This document shows positions 43,310 through 51,845 of a DNA stretch of 64,000 bases, piece after piece. A program made the translations under genes and the position numbers. A model generated the notes under the pieces. The model searched no databases. It was not told the origin of the DNA and was given only the letters and a program-made list of their open reading frames with translations. The stretch comes from JAICQM01 sp963781555 (GTDB taxonomy: Bacteria > Chloroflexota > Limnocylindria > QHBO01): assembly GCA_963781555.1 (NCBI GenBank), contig CAWAGB010000006.1, forward strand, positions 434,001 through 498,000, written 5' to 3'. Each line of letters opens with the position of its first letter. The stretch's first letter is position 1.

Positions 43310-44267
43310 TCAGGCCCGAACGAGGCGTCCGATGCTGGCAACCATGTCGAGGTCGCGTGGCAGGAAGTCCTGCAGCATGAGCCGCTGCACGCCCTCGGCG
43401 GCAAGCTCTTCGATGCGCGACCACGCCTCGTCCGGGGTACCGATGATCCAACGCTGGCGTCGCTCGGCTAGCCACGCGGCTGCGTCCGTGGGATCGCCGT
43501 CGCTCGTGAAGGCGACCTGCTCGTGGACCCGCTCCTGGAGCTCCGCCTCCGAGTCGGCAATCAGCACGCCGGTCATGGCCGAGTACGCCAGCTCGTCGGG
43601 ATCGCGTCCGATCTCGGCACACGCCTCACGGACTCGCGCGTAGGCCGTTCGGACGCGCTGCGGCGTTGCCGACACGATGTTCACCTCGTCGGCGTAGCGC
43701 GCCACGAGGCGTGAGAAGCGCGGGCCCCCTTCCCCGCCCAGGATGATCGGCGGGTGGGCCCGCCCATCGTGTGCCGGCTGGGGGCGGAAGGCGGCGTCGC
43801 GCACCTGCCAGTGCGCACCATCGAAGGTCCAGCCGTCGGGCTCGGTCCACAGGCCGTGGACGATGGCCAGGCCCTCCTCGAGCATGTCGTAGCGCTCGCG
43901 CAGCGGCGGAAAGGGCAAGCCGAGCGCGGCGTGCTCCTTGGCATGCCAGCCCGCGCCCATGCCGAGCTCGATGCGCCCGCCGCTCATCTCGTCGACGGTG
44001 GCGACCATCTTGGCCAGGTTGCCCGGCAGCCGGAAGGTGATCGGGCTCACCAGGGTGCCCAGGCGAATGCTCCGCGTCTCGCGGGCGAGTCCGGCGAGGG
44101 TAGCCCACGCATCGGTCGTAGGACGCCCCTCCGGGCCCGGGAAACGAGTCGTAGTGATCGGAGCGGAAATACGCCTCCAGGCCTGCCGTCTCGACGGCGC
44201 GCGCCAGCGCCAGGATCTCATCGTAGGTCAGGCCCTGCTGGGGTTCGGACATCAGGGCGAAGCGCAT
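43310..44267 (-). CDS. LLM-class (F420-dependent type) oxidoreductase, frameshifted
   Basis: TIM-barrel flavin or F420 enzyme of the luciferase-like monooxygenase superfamily. MRFALMSEPQQGLTYDEILALARAVETAGLEAYFRSDHYDSF is the N-terminal strand and helix; after a shift at the AAA run 44142-44144 it continues GPEGRPTTDAWATLAGLARETRSIRLGTLVSPITFRLPGNLAKMVATVDEMSGGRIELGMGAGWHAKEH, a standard LLM core. IILGGEGG and the RYADEVNI segment follow. Deleting one T restores a 318-residue protein. F420 use is suggested by family resemblance only; the substrate is unknown. Confidence 0.85.
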
Positions 44268-44277
44268 CCCGCTGACC

Positions 44278-44760
44278 CTAGCGGCCGACGGCGCGGGTGG
44301 CCCGCGACGACCCGCGCACCGCCTCGTAGCGCGCGACGAACTCGTCGAGCGGGGTTCGCGCGATGACCTCGCCCACCACGTCGAGCGGCAGGTCATCCAG
44401 GTGGCGGAAGCGAACGCACGACTTGCCCATGTCGAGCTTCCTGCCGCTGGCCACGTAGCGGTCGCGGAACCACGCCTCCGTCTCCGGGTTGCCGTACACG
44501 TCGTTCAGGTACAGCGACATGTGATGCTTCTGGCTGGCCAACCCGGCCAGGCCGAGCGGTTGCCCGTTGTAGGTGTCCGGCAGGCGCTCCAGCGGGACGT
44601 GGTAGCCGATCATCCCGAACGCCATCCCCTCGCGAAAGCCGTCGGGCAGGTTGCGGAGGATGACGTACCGCACCGCGCTGATCGCCGCGCGCCGATCCTC
44701 CGGCAGGGCGGCGAGATATTCGTCCACCGTGGCGGCGGTGCCGGTGACCATGGGCAGCAT
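44278..44760 (-). CDS. DUF1801-like (YdhG/iron chaperone-type) protein
   Basis: 160-residue protein with the DUF1801 fold: VDEYLAALPEDRRAAISAVRYVILRNLPDGFREGMAFGMIGYHVPLERLPDTYNGQPLGLAGLASQKHHMSLYL, then GKSCVRFRHLDDLPLDVVGEVIARTPLDEFVARYE. The Y-L-A-x-L-P-x-x-R beginning and the G-K-S-C-x-R-F final block are characteristic. Related proteins resemble frataxin in fold; the molecular role is not established. ATG 44751 (MVTGT) is an alternative start. Confidence 0.78.
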   Translation of the reverse strand: MLPMVTGTAATVDEYLAALPEDRRAAISAVRYVILRNLPDGFREGMAFGMIGYHVPLERLPDTYNGQPLGLAGLASQKHHMSLYLNDVYGNPETEAWFRDRYVASGRKLDMGKSCVRFRHLDDLPLDVVGEVIARTPLDEFVARYEAVRGSSRATRAVGR

Positions 44761-44784
44761 TCCTGGTGCGGTGATCCGTGCAGT

Positions 44785-45348
44785 CTACCCAGCCGATTCG
44801 GACAGGTCGTCCGTCGCGATGCCCGCCTCCGCAACGGCCCGTTCGCGGATGAGGCTCCGAGCGGTGCCCGGATCGAACCCGCGACGCACCAGGAACATGC
44901 CGATGCGCTCGAGCGCACGCCGGTCCGCTGGGAGCGGGCGTCCACGCAGGTGTGCGTCGAGCGCCTCGCGAGCGCGCTCCTCCTCCGTCGTGGGCAGGGC
45001 TGCGTCCTCCGGCGCCCGCTCGGGTTCCTCGTCACGCAGCACCTCGATCACCTCGCGCGGGATGCCCTTCCCGCGCAGTTCGGCCTCTATCATCCGGCGC
45101 CCACGTGGGGCATGCCGGTCGCGCTGCTCGCGCCACCACCGCGCGAAGGCGAGGTCGTCCACGAGCCCGAGGCTGGCAAGGCGATCCACGACGCCCTCGA
45201 TCGTTGCCGGCTCCGCCGCTGTCCGCCGCAGACGGCGGCGGACCTCCCAGGCGCTGCGGGGTCGCGTCGCCAGGAAGTGGGCCGCGAGCTCGAACGCCTG
45301 CTCCGGGCCAGGCGGCTCGGCGGGGCGCCGCGCTGGTCGCTCAGGCAT
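44785..45348 (-). CDS. recX: Regulatory protein RecX
   Basis: Modulates RecA filament dynamics. 187 residues with three-helix repeats: AAHFLATRPRSAWEVRRRLRR, VVDRLASLGLVDDLAFARWWREQRDRHAPRGRRMIEAELRGKGIPREVIEVL, and the C-terminal IGMFLVRRGFDPGTARSLI. The L-x-x-R-x-R-S-x-x-E-L and R-G-x-x-x-I-x-x-E-L-R-x-K-G-I patterns are typical. Located 15 bases after recA on the same strand, the usual arrangement. Confidence 0.9.
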   Translation of the reverse strand: MPERPARRPAEPPGPEQAFELAAHFLATRPRSAWEVRRRLRRTAAEPATIEGVVDRLASLGLVDDLAFARWWREQRDRHAPRGRRMIEAELRGKGIPREVIEVLRDEEPERAPEDAALPTTEEERAREALDAHLRGRPLPADRRALERIGMFLVRRGFDPGTARSLIRERAVAEAGIATDDLSESAG

Positions 45349-45363
45349 GGCGGCGAGTGACCG

Positions 45364-46431
45364 TCACTGGGCCTCGCTGATGCCCTCGACCCCGACCTCG
45401 ATGCTCGCGACCTTGCCGCGGATCTCGTCCTCGATCTTCTGCGCCACCTCGGGGTTGCTGCGCAGGAAGTCACGGGCGTTCTCGCGGCCCTGGCCCAGTC
45501 GCGTCTCGCCGTAGTTGAACCAGGCACCGGTCTTGGCCACTACGCCCGCGGCGATGCCCACGTCGAGCAGGCCGCCCTCGCGGCTGATGCCCTCGTTGTA
45601 CATGATGTCGAACTCGGCGACCCGGAACGGTGAGGCGACCTTGTTCTTGACGACCTTGACCCGCGTGCGCGAGCCGATGGCATCCGTCCCGGTCTTCAGC
45701 GTCTCGATGCGCCGGATGTCCATCCGCACGCTGGCGTAGAACTTCAGGGCCTTGCCGCCGGGCGTCGTCTCGGGATTCCCGAACATGACGCCGATCTTCT
45801 CGCGCAGCTGGTTGGTGAAGACGAGCGCCGTCTTGGACCGATTCACCGCACCGGTCAACTTGCGCAGGGCCTGGCTCATGAGGCGCGCCTGGAGGCCGAC
45901 GAAGCTGTCCCCCATCTCGCCCTCGATCTCGGCACGCGGCACCAGGGCGGCGACCGAGTCGATGACCACCACGTCCACTCCGCCGGAGCGGATCAGGGTC
46001 TCTGCGATCTCGAGTGCCTGCTCACCGGTGTCCGGCTGCGAGACGAGGAGGTCGTCGACGTTGACCCCCACGTTCTTGGCGTAGCCGGGGTCGAGCGCGT
46101 GCTCCGCGTCGATGAAGGCGGCCACGCCGCCGCTGGCCTGCGCGTTGCCGATAACGTGGTAGCAGAGCGTCGTCTTCCCGCTCGACTCGGGGCCGTAGAT
46201 CTCCGTGATCCGGCCGCGCGGTACCCCGCCGACGCCGAGCGCCAGGTCCAGCGCCACCGAGCCGGTGGAGATGGCCTGCACGTCCTGTGCGGCACGGTCG
46301 CCGAGTCGCATGATCGCGCCGCGACCGAACTGCTTCTCAATCTGCAGAATCGCGGCATCCACGGCACGGCCGCGCTCACCGTTCTTCTGGGCCGGGGTGC
46401 TGGCCTGGGCGGTGGCCGCCGTGGCGTCCAT
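45364..46431 (-). CDS. recA: Recombinase A
   Basis: ATP-dependent strand-exchange protein and SOS coprotease. Motifs: QIEKQFGRGAIMRLGD, ISTGSVALDLALGVGGVPRGRITEIYGPESSGKTTL (Walker A), FIDAEHALDP, LLVSQPDTGEQALEI, VVVIDSVAALVPRAEIEGEMGDSFVGLQARLMSQALRKL and FTNQLREKIGVMFGNPETTPGG. The L2 and C-terminal parts are complete. I choose ATG 46431-46429 because AAGGAG lies 8-9 bases upstream, giving 355 residues; ATG 46452 would include that site. A small basic protein gene precedes it and recX follows. Confidence 0.97.
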   Translation of the reverse strand: MDATAATAQASTPAQKNGERGRAVDAAILQIEKQFGRGAIMRLGDRAAQDVQAISTGSVALDLALGVGGVPRGRITEIYGPESSGKTTLCYHVIGNAQASGGVAAFIDAEHALDPGYAKNVGVNVDDLLVSQPDTGEQALEIAETLIRSGGVDVVVIDSVAALVPRAEIEGEMGDSFVGLQARLMSQALRKLTGAVNRSKTALVFTNQLREKIGVMFGNPETTPGGKALKFYASVRMDIRRIETLKTGTDAIGSRTRVKVVKNKVASPFRVAEFDIMYNEGISREGGLLDVGIAAGVVAKTGAWFNYGETRLGQGRENARDFLRSNPEVAQKIEDEIRGKVASIEVGVEGISEAQ

Positions 46432-46475
46432 GGGTGTCTGGGCTCCTTCCATCGTCTGCGCCGGCGGCGAGGGGG

Positions 46476-46646
46476 TCACTCCTCGACGCCCGGCTCCTCG
46501 CTGCGCGGCTTGCGCCTGGGCTTGATCACCTCGACCGACGCCGGCGGCTCGTAGGCCGGAGGTGCCGCGGGTTGCTGCTTGGCCGCCTTCACGCCGCCCT
46601 TGGGCTTGCGCTTCTCCTGGTGGCGAGGGCGATCTCGGCTCCCCAT
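46476..46646 (-). CDS. Small basic Lys/Pro-rich protein upstream of recA
   Basis: 56-residue open frame from ATG 46646-46644 with GGAGG nine bases upstream (46660-46656). It begins MGSRDRPRHQEKRKPKGG, has a Pro/Ala centre (QQPAAPPAYEPPAS) and ends VEVIKPRRKPRSEEPGVEE. The N-terminal half is strongly basic and the protein is probably disordered, suggesting nucleic-acid binding. It ends 45 bases before the recA start and is probably cotranscribed with recA-recX. No family recognised with certainty. Confidence 0.6.
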   Translation of the reverse strand: MGSRDRPRHQEKRKPKGGVKAAKQQPAAPPAYEPPASVEVIKPRRKPRSEEPGVEE

Positions 46647-46709
46647 CTGGTCGAACCTCCATCTGCTGTGGTGGCCGGCCGAGGCAAGTCCATCCTGCCT
46701 CGCGGCCCG

Positions 46710-47902
46710 TTAGCGCTCCGTTAGCGGCCGCTTATCCGCGTGCCGGGGACGCTCGTAGCGGGCGGCCACGGCATCACGCAACGAGTCGAACGATCCATCG
46801 GCCAAAGCCGAACGGATGTTCGCCATCAAGGTCAGAGTATAGGTGACGTTGTGGACCGATGCGAGGCGATATGCGAGCAGCTCATCGGCCCGGAAGAGGT
46901 GCGCGAGGTAGGCCCGCGAGTGGACGGTAGCAGGCCTCGCAGCCGCATGCCGGATCGATCGGTCCGGGGTCGTCCTGGAATCGCGCGTTGCGCAGGTTGA
47001 GCCGCCCCTCGGAGCGTCCACAGCTGGCCGTTGCGCGCCACGCGGGTCGGCAGGACGCAGTCGAACAGGTCGATCCCGTGCTCCACGCCGTGAAGAAGTC
47101 GATCGGCGAGCCGACGCCCATCAGGTAGCGCGGCCGCGGATCGTCACCGAGCAGCGGCCGCGACCACCTCGAGAGTCGCGCACATCTCGTCCTGCGACTC
47201 TCCCCACCGAGAGGCCGCCGACCGCGATACCGTCGAACGGCAGCGCCGGCGATGGCCGGCGTCGACGTGCGCGCGCAGGTCGGCGTCGACGCCGCCCTGG
47301 ATGATCCCGAACAGGGCCTGGTCGGCACGCTCGCGCGCCGCCAGGCAGCGCTCCGCCCAGCGGTGGGTCCGCTCCATCGCCCGCGCGACCTCGTCGGACG
47401 GCAACGTGCGGATCGACCAGCTGGTCGAAGGCCATCGCGACGTCGCTGCCGAGCAGCCTCCTGGATCTCCATCGCGCGCTCCGGGGTGAGGCGCTGCGTC
47501 GCTGCCGTCGAGATGGCTGGCGAAGGTGACGCCGTCGTCGTCGACGCGCCGCAGGTGGGCGAGGCTGAACACCTGGAAGCCGCCCGAATCGGTCAGGATC
47601 GGCCCGTCCCAGGCCATGAAGCGATGGAGCCCGCCCAGCCGCGCGATGCGCTCCGCGGTCGGACGCAGCGACAGGTGGTAGGTGTTGGCGAGGATCATCC
47701 GGGCTCCGGCGTCGCGCAGGTCGCCGGGGGTCAGCGCCTTGACCGTTGCCTGGGTGCCGACCGGCATGAACTGCGGCGTGTCGATCACGCCGTGGCGGGT
47801 CGTCAGGTGGCCGAGCCGGGCGCGTCCGGTCGCGGTGGGCACCGAGCTGAAGTGCACGGGCGCCTCCGGGGGAAGGCTGTCGGTGGGGGGATGCGCCTTC
47901 AT
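46710..47902 (-). CDS. tgt: Queuine tRNA-ribosyltransferase, heavily frameshifted
   Basis: Exchanges G34 for queuosine precursor in tRNAs. Family blocks are all present but spread over three frames: RHGVIDTPQFMPVGTQATVK, ILANTYHLSLRPTAERI, ILTDSGGFQVFSL, MEIQEA, MAFDQLVDP, RADQALFGIIQGGVDADLR, LPFDGIAVGGLSVG, ESQDEMCATLEVV, RYLMGVGSPIDFF, HGIDLFDCVLPTRVARNG, the zinc-site CGCEACYRPLAG and AYLAHLFRADELLAYRLASVHN. About nine one-base shifts occur between 46925 and 47500. The total span fits a normal 390-400 residue enzyme. Motif conservation on both sides of each break points to base-calling errors rather than decay. Start ATG 47902-47900. queA lies 1.3 kb away. Confidence 0.85.
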
Positions 47903-47948
47903 CGGCGAGAGGATAGGCTTTCCCCTCTCACCGATAGGAGCGCTGCGC

Positions 47949-49196
47949 GTGCGATTGGCCGACTGGCCGCGGATGCCTTACCTGAACGACGAGCTGCGCG
48001 AATGGATCGCCGCCCACCTTGCCACCCTCGGCGTGGAGGAGATCGCCATCTACGCGGTCGATCCCCAGCGTGGGCAGGACGAGGAGCGACGCGTCCTGGT
48101 GGCCACCGAGGTCGGGCTCATCGACGGCTGGTATGCCCCGCGCGGGGGGTCGTCGGCGAGGTATGGCTTCACCGCGCGGGTGTGGCCATGGCAGGCCGTG
48201 CGCGGGGTCGACCTGCGAGGCGAGACGTACCGTGTCTGGGCGCTCGAGCATCGCACCCGCTGGTGGCTGCGCCTGACGCGCCCCGGCTTCGAGTCGGAGA
48301 CCGATTCGCCCGAGCTTGGCGCCGCGCTGTGCGACTTCGCCAAGGTGTGCGCGGTGATGGCCGAGCCCGCCGGCTGGCAGGCGGCGCAGGACGAGGTCCC
48401 GGTTCGCCGCGAGGGGCTGCGCGTCCTCCCAGAGCCGACCGAGGTCCCGCCCGAGGCAGGCACCGATGTCGAGGCGATCACGCCCACCGGCCGCCCCGCT
48501 GTGCCGCCGCCGGTGGTCGGTCCCTCCCTGGCGCCGCCCGAGCCGACGCCACTCCGTCCGGACGCCGCCTTCAAGGTTGCCGACGCGGAGCCAGATGCGG
48601 CACGGGAACTTGAGCCCGACATCCTGATCGACGAGTTCGTGCATGCGACGCCGGCGCAGCCGGGCGAGGCCGAAGGTCAGGAGGACACGGCGCAACCATT
48701 CGATGAACCCACCGATGCGTCCGATTCCGATGCGACGGCTGATCCCGCGGTCGAGGAGCCGCCCGTCGAGCCCGCGCCTGCCGAGGAATCGCCATCGCCT
48801 GAATCGGCCGAGCCCGACTCGGCCGAGCTGGCGCCGGACCTGACCGCGCCATCGACGAATGGCGACCGGCCCGCGGATGCGGCGGATGCCGAGCAACCAC
48901 GGCTCGGGCTCCTCGCCGCTCGGCGCGAGGCGCGACGCGACCGCGAGGCCCGCGAGCGTGAGCGAGATCTCGAACGCGAGCGCGACGGCGCGGAAGCGGC
49001 CACCCGGCCTGCTCCGGGCCCCGACTCGAGGGAAGCAGCCGCCGCAGCCGCGTCCCCGCCGGCCGCAACGGCGACGCTACCGCAGGGCGAGGAGCCCGTA
49101 GACCTGACCGCCTACCCCCCGGGCGAGGAGCCAATCAACCTCAACGAGTACGACCCGGACCCGCTCGGGCTCGAGGGTCCGCTTCACGACCGCTGA
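47949..49196 (+). CDS. Unrecognised protein with folded N-terminal domain and long acidic disordered tail
   Basis: 415 residues from GTG 47949 (AGGAG at 47936-47940); ATG 47973 is an alternative. Residues 1-140 look folded: helix ELREWIAAHLATLGVEE, then strands RRVLVATEVGLIDGWY, YGFTARVWPWQAVRGVDLRG, YRVWALEHRTRWWLRLTR and a final helix LGAALCDFAKVCAVMAEP. The pattern resembles a bacterial PH-like domain, tentatively. From about 150 the sequence is Pro/Glu/Asp-rich and repetitive, with a short Arg/Glu helix (ARREARRDREARERERDLERER) near 340. It ends with a duplicated motif GEEPVDLTAYPP/GEEPINLNEYDP. The frame is uninterrupted, unlike its neighbours tgt and queA. Confidence 0.75.
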   Translation: MRLADWPRMPYLNDELREWIAAHLATLGVEEIAIYAVDPQRGQDEERRVLVATEVGLIDGWYAPRGGSSARYGFTARVWPWQAVRGVDLRGETYRVWALEHRTRWWLRLTRPGFESETDSPELGAALCDFAKVCAVMAEPAGWQAAQDEVPVRREGLRVLPEPTEVPPEAGTDVEAITPTGRPAVPPPVVGPSLAPPEPTPLRPDAAFKVADAEPDAARELEPDILIDEFVHATPAQPGEAEGQEDTAQPFDEPTDASDSDATADPAVEEPPVEPAPAEESPSPESAEPDSAELAPDLTAPSTNGDRPADAADAEQPRLGLLAARREARRDREARERERDLERERDGAEAATRPAPGPDSREAAAAAASPPAATATLPQGEEPVDLTAYPPGEEPINLNEYDPDPLGLEGPLHDR

Positions 49197-49203
49197 GGCT
49201 GGC

Positions 49204-50271
49204 TCACACGATCAGCATCGCGTCACCGAAGCTGAAGAACCGGTAGCCCTCCGCCAGCGCGGCCCGGTAGGCGGCCAGCAGCGTGTCCCGCGCCTCGAGC
49301 TCCGTGGTCGCGGTCGTCATCCCCGCCTGCACGAAGGCAGTCACCAGCAGCAGCAATGAGCTTCGCGGCAGGTGGAAGTTGGTGATCAGCGCGTCCACGC
49401 TCGCGAACCGGTACGGCGGACTGATGTACAGGTCGCTCCAGCCGTTCTGTGACCCGTCCCGCGCCGCGGTCTCGAGGACCCGCACGCTCGTCGTCCCGAC
49501 CGCCACGACCCGAGCGGCAGACCGATCGCGCGGCACCGAGCGCCGTGGCAGCCGCCGCCGGCACGGTGTACCACTCGCGGTGAATGTGGTGCTCGTCGAT
49601 GAAGTCGCCCTCGAGGGGGCGGAATGTATCGAGCCCCACGTGGAGGGTGACGCTGGTGCGCTCGACGCCCGCCGCAGCCAGCGACGCCAGCAGGTCCGGC
49701 GTGAAGTGCAGCCCGGCGGTCGGCGCGGCGGCTGAGCCTGCGGGATCCGCATAGACGGTCTGGTAGCGCTCGGGCGCGGCGGATCGGTCCTGGATGTAGG
49801 GCGGCAGCGGCGTCTCGCCGGCCGCGGCCATGACCGCCAGCGGGTCACGCGGGAAGCGGACCACCCGGGTGCCGTCGCCGAGCCGCTTCCCGACCGTCAG
49901 CACGTCGCCGTTGCCCAGGCGGAGCTCCGCCCGTCGGGGAGGCGGCGGCTGGGACGCAGGAGCGCTTCCCATTCCAACGGGTCGTCGCCGTGCTGGCGCA
50001 GGGCGAGCACCTCAGCCGCGCCACCCGTGGAGCGGCGTGCCGGCAGGCGGGCCGGGATGACGCGGCTGTCGTTGACGACCAGCAGGTCGCCGGGACGGAG
50101 CCACTCCCCCACCCGGGCGAAGGTGGCGTGGCTGAGCGCCGGTGCGCCGGGGCGCGACGCCGCCCGATCGAGGACGAGCAGCCGCGACGCGTCGCGGGGC
50201 TCGGCCGGCACCTGGGCGATGGCCGATGGCGGCAGCTCGTAGTCGAAGTCATCGACGCGCAGGCGCGTCAT
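49204..50271 (-). CDS. queA: S-adenosylmethionine:tRNA ribosyltransferase-isomerase QueA, frameshifted
   Basis: Makes epoxyqueuosine in tRNA using the ribosyl part of SAM. Start ATG 50271-50269: RVDDFDYELPPSAIAQVPAEPRDASRLLVLDR, GDLLVVNDSRVIPARL; shift at CCC 49930-49932; then AELRLGNGDVLTVGKRL, PLPPYIQDRSAAPERYQTVYADPAGSAAAPTAGLHFTP, TLHVGLDTFRPLE and HREWYTVP. A second shift at about 49505-49535 leads to VVAVGTTSVRVLE, FITNFHLPRSSLLLLVTAF and GYRFFSFGDAMLI. All blocks are conserved, so the breaks are probably indel errors. With tgt it completes two steps of queuosine formation. Confidence 0.87.
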
Positions 50272-50353
50272 CGCTGGACGGTCTCCATGGGCCCGGACAG
50301 CGTAGCGCCCGGCCGGATTGCCCGGCCGGGCGCCATCGATGTGAGGGGAAGGC

Positions 50354-51745
50354 TCAGATGATCGAGTTGAGCCAAGCCTGTGCGAAGTACACGACGAACG
50401 CCAGCGCGACCACCCACATCAGCGGATGGACCGCGCCCGCCTTGCCGCGGACGGCCTTGATCAGGACGTATGTCACGAATGCGGCGCCGATGCCGACGGT
50501 GATGTTGTACGTCAGCGGCATGAGCACGATGCCCAGGAGCGCCGGCAGCCCTTCCTCGACATCGGCGAAGTCGATGTCCTTGATCATGGTCGCCATCAGG
50601 TACCCCACCACCACGAGCACCGGGCCGGTGGCCGCGAAGGGCACGAGGTTGGCGAGGGGCGTGACGAAGACGGCGAGCAGGAACAGGATGCCGGTGACCA
50701 CGGACGTGAAGCCCCGTCCGTCCGCCCTCGGCGACACCTGCCGCGCTCTCGATGTAGCTGGTGTTCGAGCTGATGCCCGCGGCTCCACCCGCGGCAGCCG
50801 CCACGGAGTCGACGAGCAGGACTCGGCTGATCCCGGGAACCTGCCCGTCGGGCGTGGCCAGTCCCGCCTGCTCGGCGATGGCCGTTGCAGTCCCCATCGT
50901 GTCGAAGAAGTCGGTCAGCATGATCGCGAAGATCGTCAGCGCCGCCGCAAGTGCGCCGATGCCGCAGATTTCGCCGATGTCGAACTTTCCGAGGGTCGAG
51001 AAGTCCGGCGCGAAGCTCATGTCAGCGGGGAGGTGCGTCTCACCCAGCAGGAAGGCAAGGATGGACACGGCCACGATGCTGATGAGGAGCGCGGCGCGTA
51101 CCTTCATGACGAACAGGACGATCGTCAGGACCAGCCCGAGCACGAACAGCCACTGGGCCGTCGCGTTCGGGAAGATGAACTGGACGGACCGGGGTGCCGC
51201 GGGCCGATGAGGCCGCCGTCCACGAACCCGATAAACAGGATGAAGAGGCCGATCCCAACCCCAATGGCGCGCTTCAGCGCCAGGGGCACGGCGTTCATGA
51301 TCGCCTCGCGAAGACCGACGATGACGAGCAGCAGGACGATCAGGCCCTCGAGGACGATGACGCCCATCGCGCCGGCCGGGCTCAGCCCAAGACCGAGCAC
51401 AAGGCCAAAGGCCACGATCGCGTTGATCCCCAGGCCCGCCGCCAGGGCGATTGGATAGTTCGATATCGCACCCATCGCAATGGTGAGCACGCCGGCCAGG
51501 AGGGCGGTTGCCGCTGCGGCCGCGGGGATGAACGCGTCCCGCTCGGCGCTTCCCTCCGGGAACATGTTGGAGAGGATCAAGGGGTTAAGGAAGATGATGT
51601 AGGCCATGACCAGGAAGGTCGTGACGCCTGCCTTGACCTCGGTCCCGACGTTGGTCCCCCGCTCCCTGAAATGAAAGAAGCGCGCCATCCCGGTCTCTTC
51701 GGGCTCATCGGCGCGCGGGCGTGGCTGGGCGGTCGTGTCCACCAA
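50354..51745 (-). CDS. NCS2/AzgA-type purine base permease, frameshifted
   Basis: Proton-coupled uptake of adenine, guanine or hypoxanthine. ARFFHFRERGTNVGTEVKAGVTTFLVMAYIIFLNPLIL is the AzgA/PbuG N-terminal signature; AAAAATALLAGVLTIAMGAISNYPIALAAGLGINAIVAF follows. A shift near 51200 continues GPAAPRSVQFIFPNATAQWLFVLGLVL; MLTDFFDTMGTATAIAEQAGL and SSNTSYIESAAGVAEGGRTG come next. A second shift at the C4 run 50712-50715 continues FTSVVTGILFLLAVFVTPLANLVP and the last helices. About 12 hydrophobic segments in total. Dropping one base at each site restores one protein of about 463 residues. Probably linked to guanine deaminase and xanthine dehydrogenase downstream. Confidence 0.87.
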
Positions 51746-51845
51746 TGTGAACTCCTCCTCCGTGGGTCCGCCGGCTGCCCCGGCAGTACCCGCGCGGATC
51801 GTAGTACGCGGAACCGCCGCGGGAGGGTCGTTTTCGCGCGGTCGG

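Noticed and set aside
46710..47902. tgt as a genuine pseudogene
   Set aside because: Breaks are exclusively one-base indels with intact motifs on both sides and with a similar error pattern in neighbouring genes, so sequence error is more likely.
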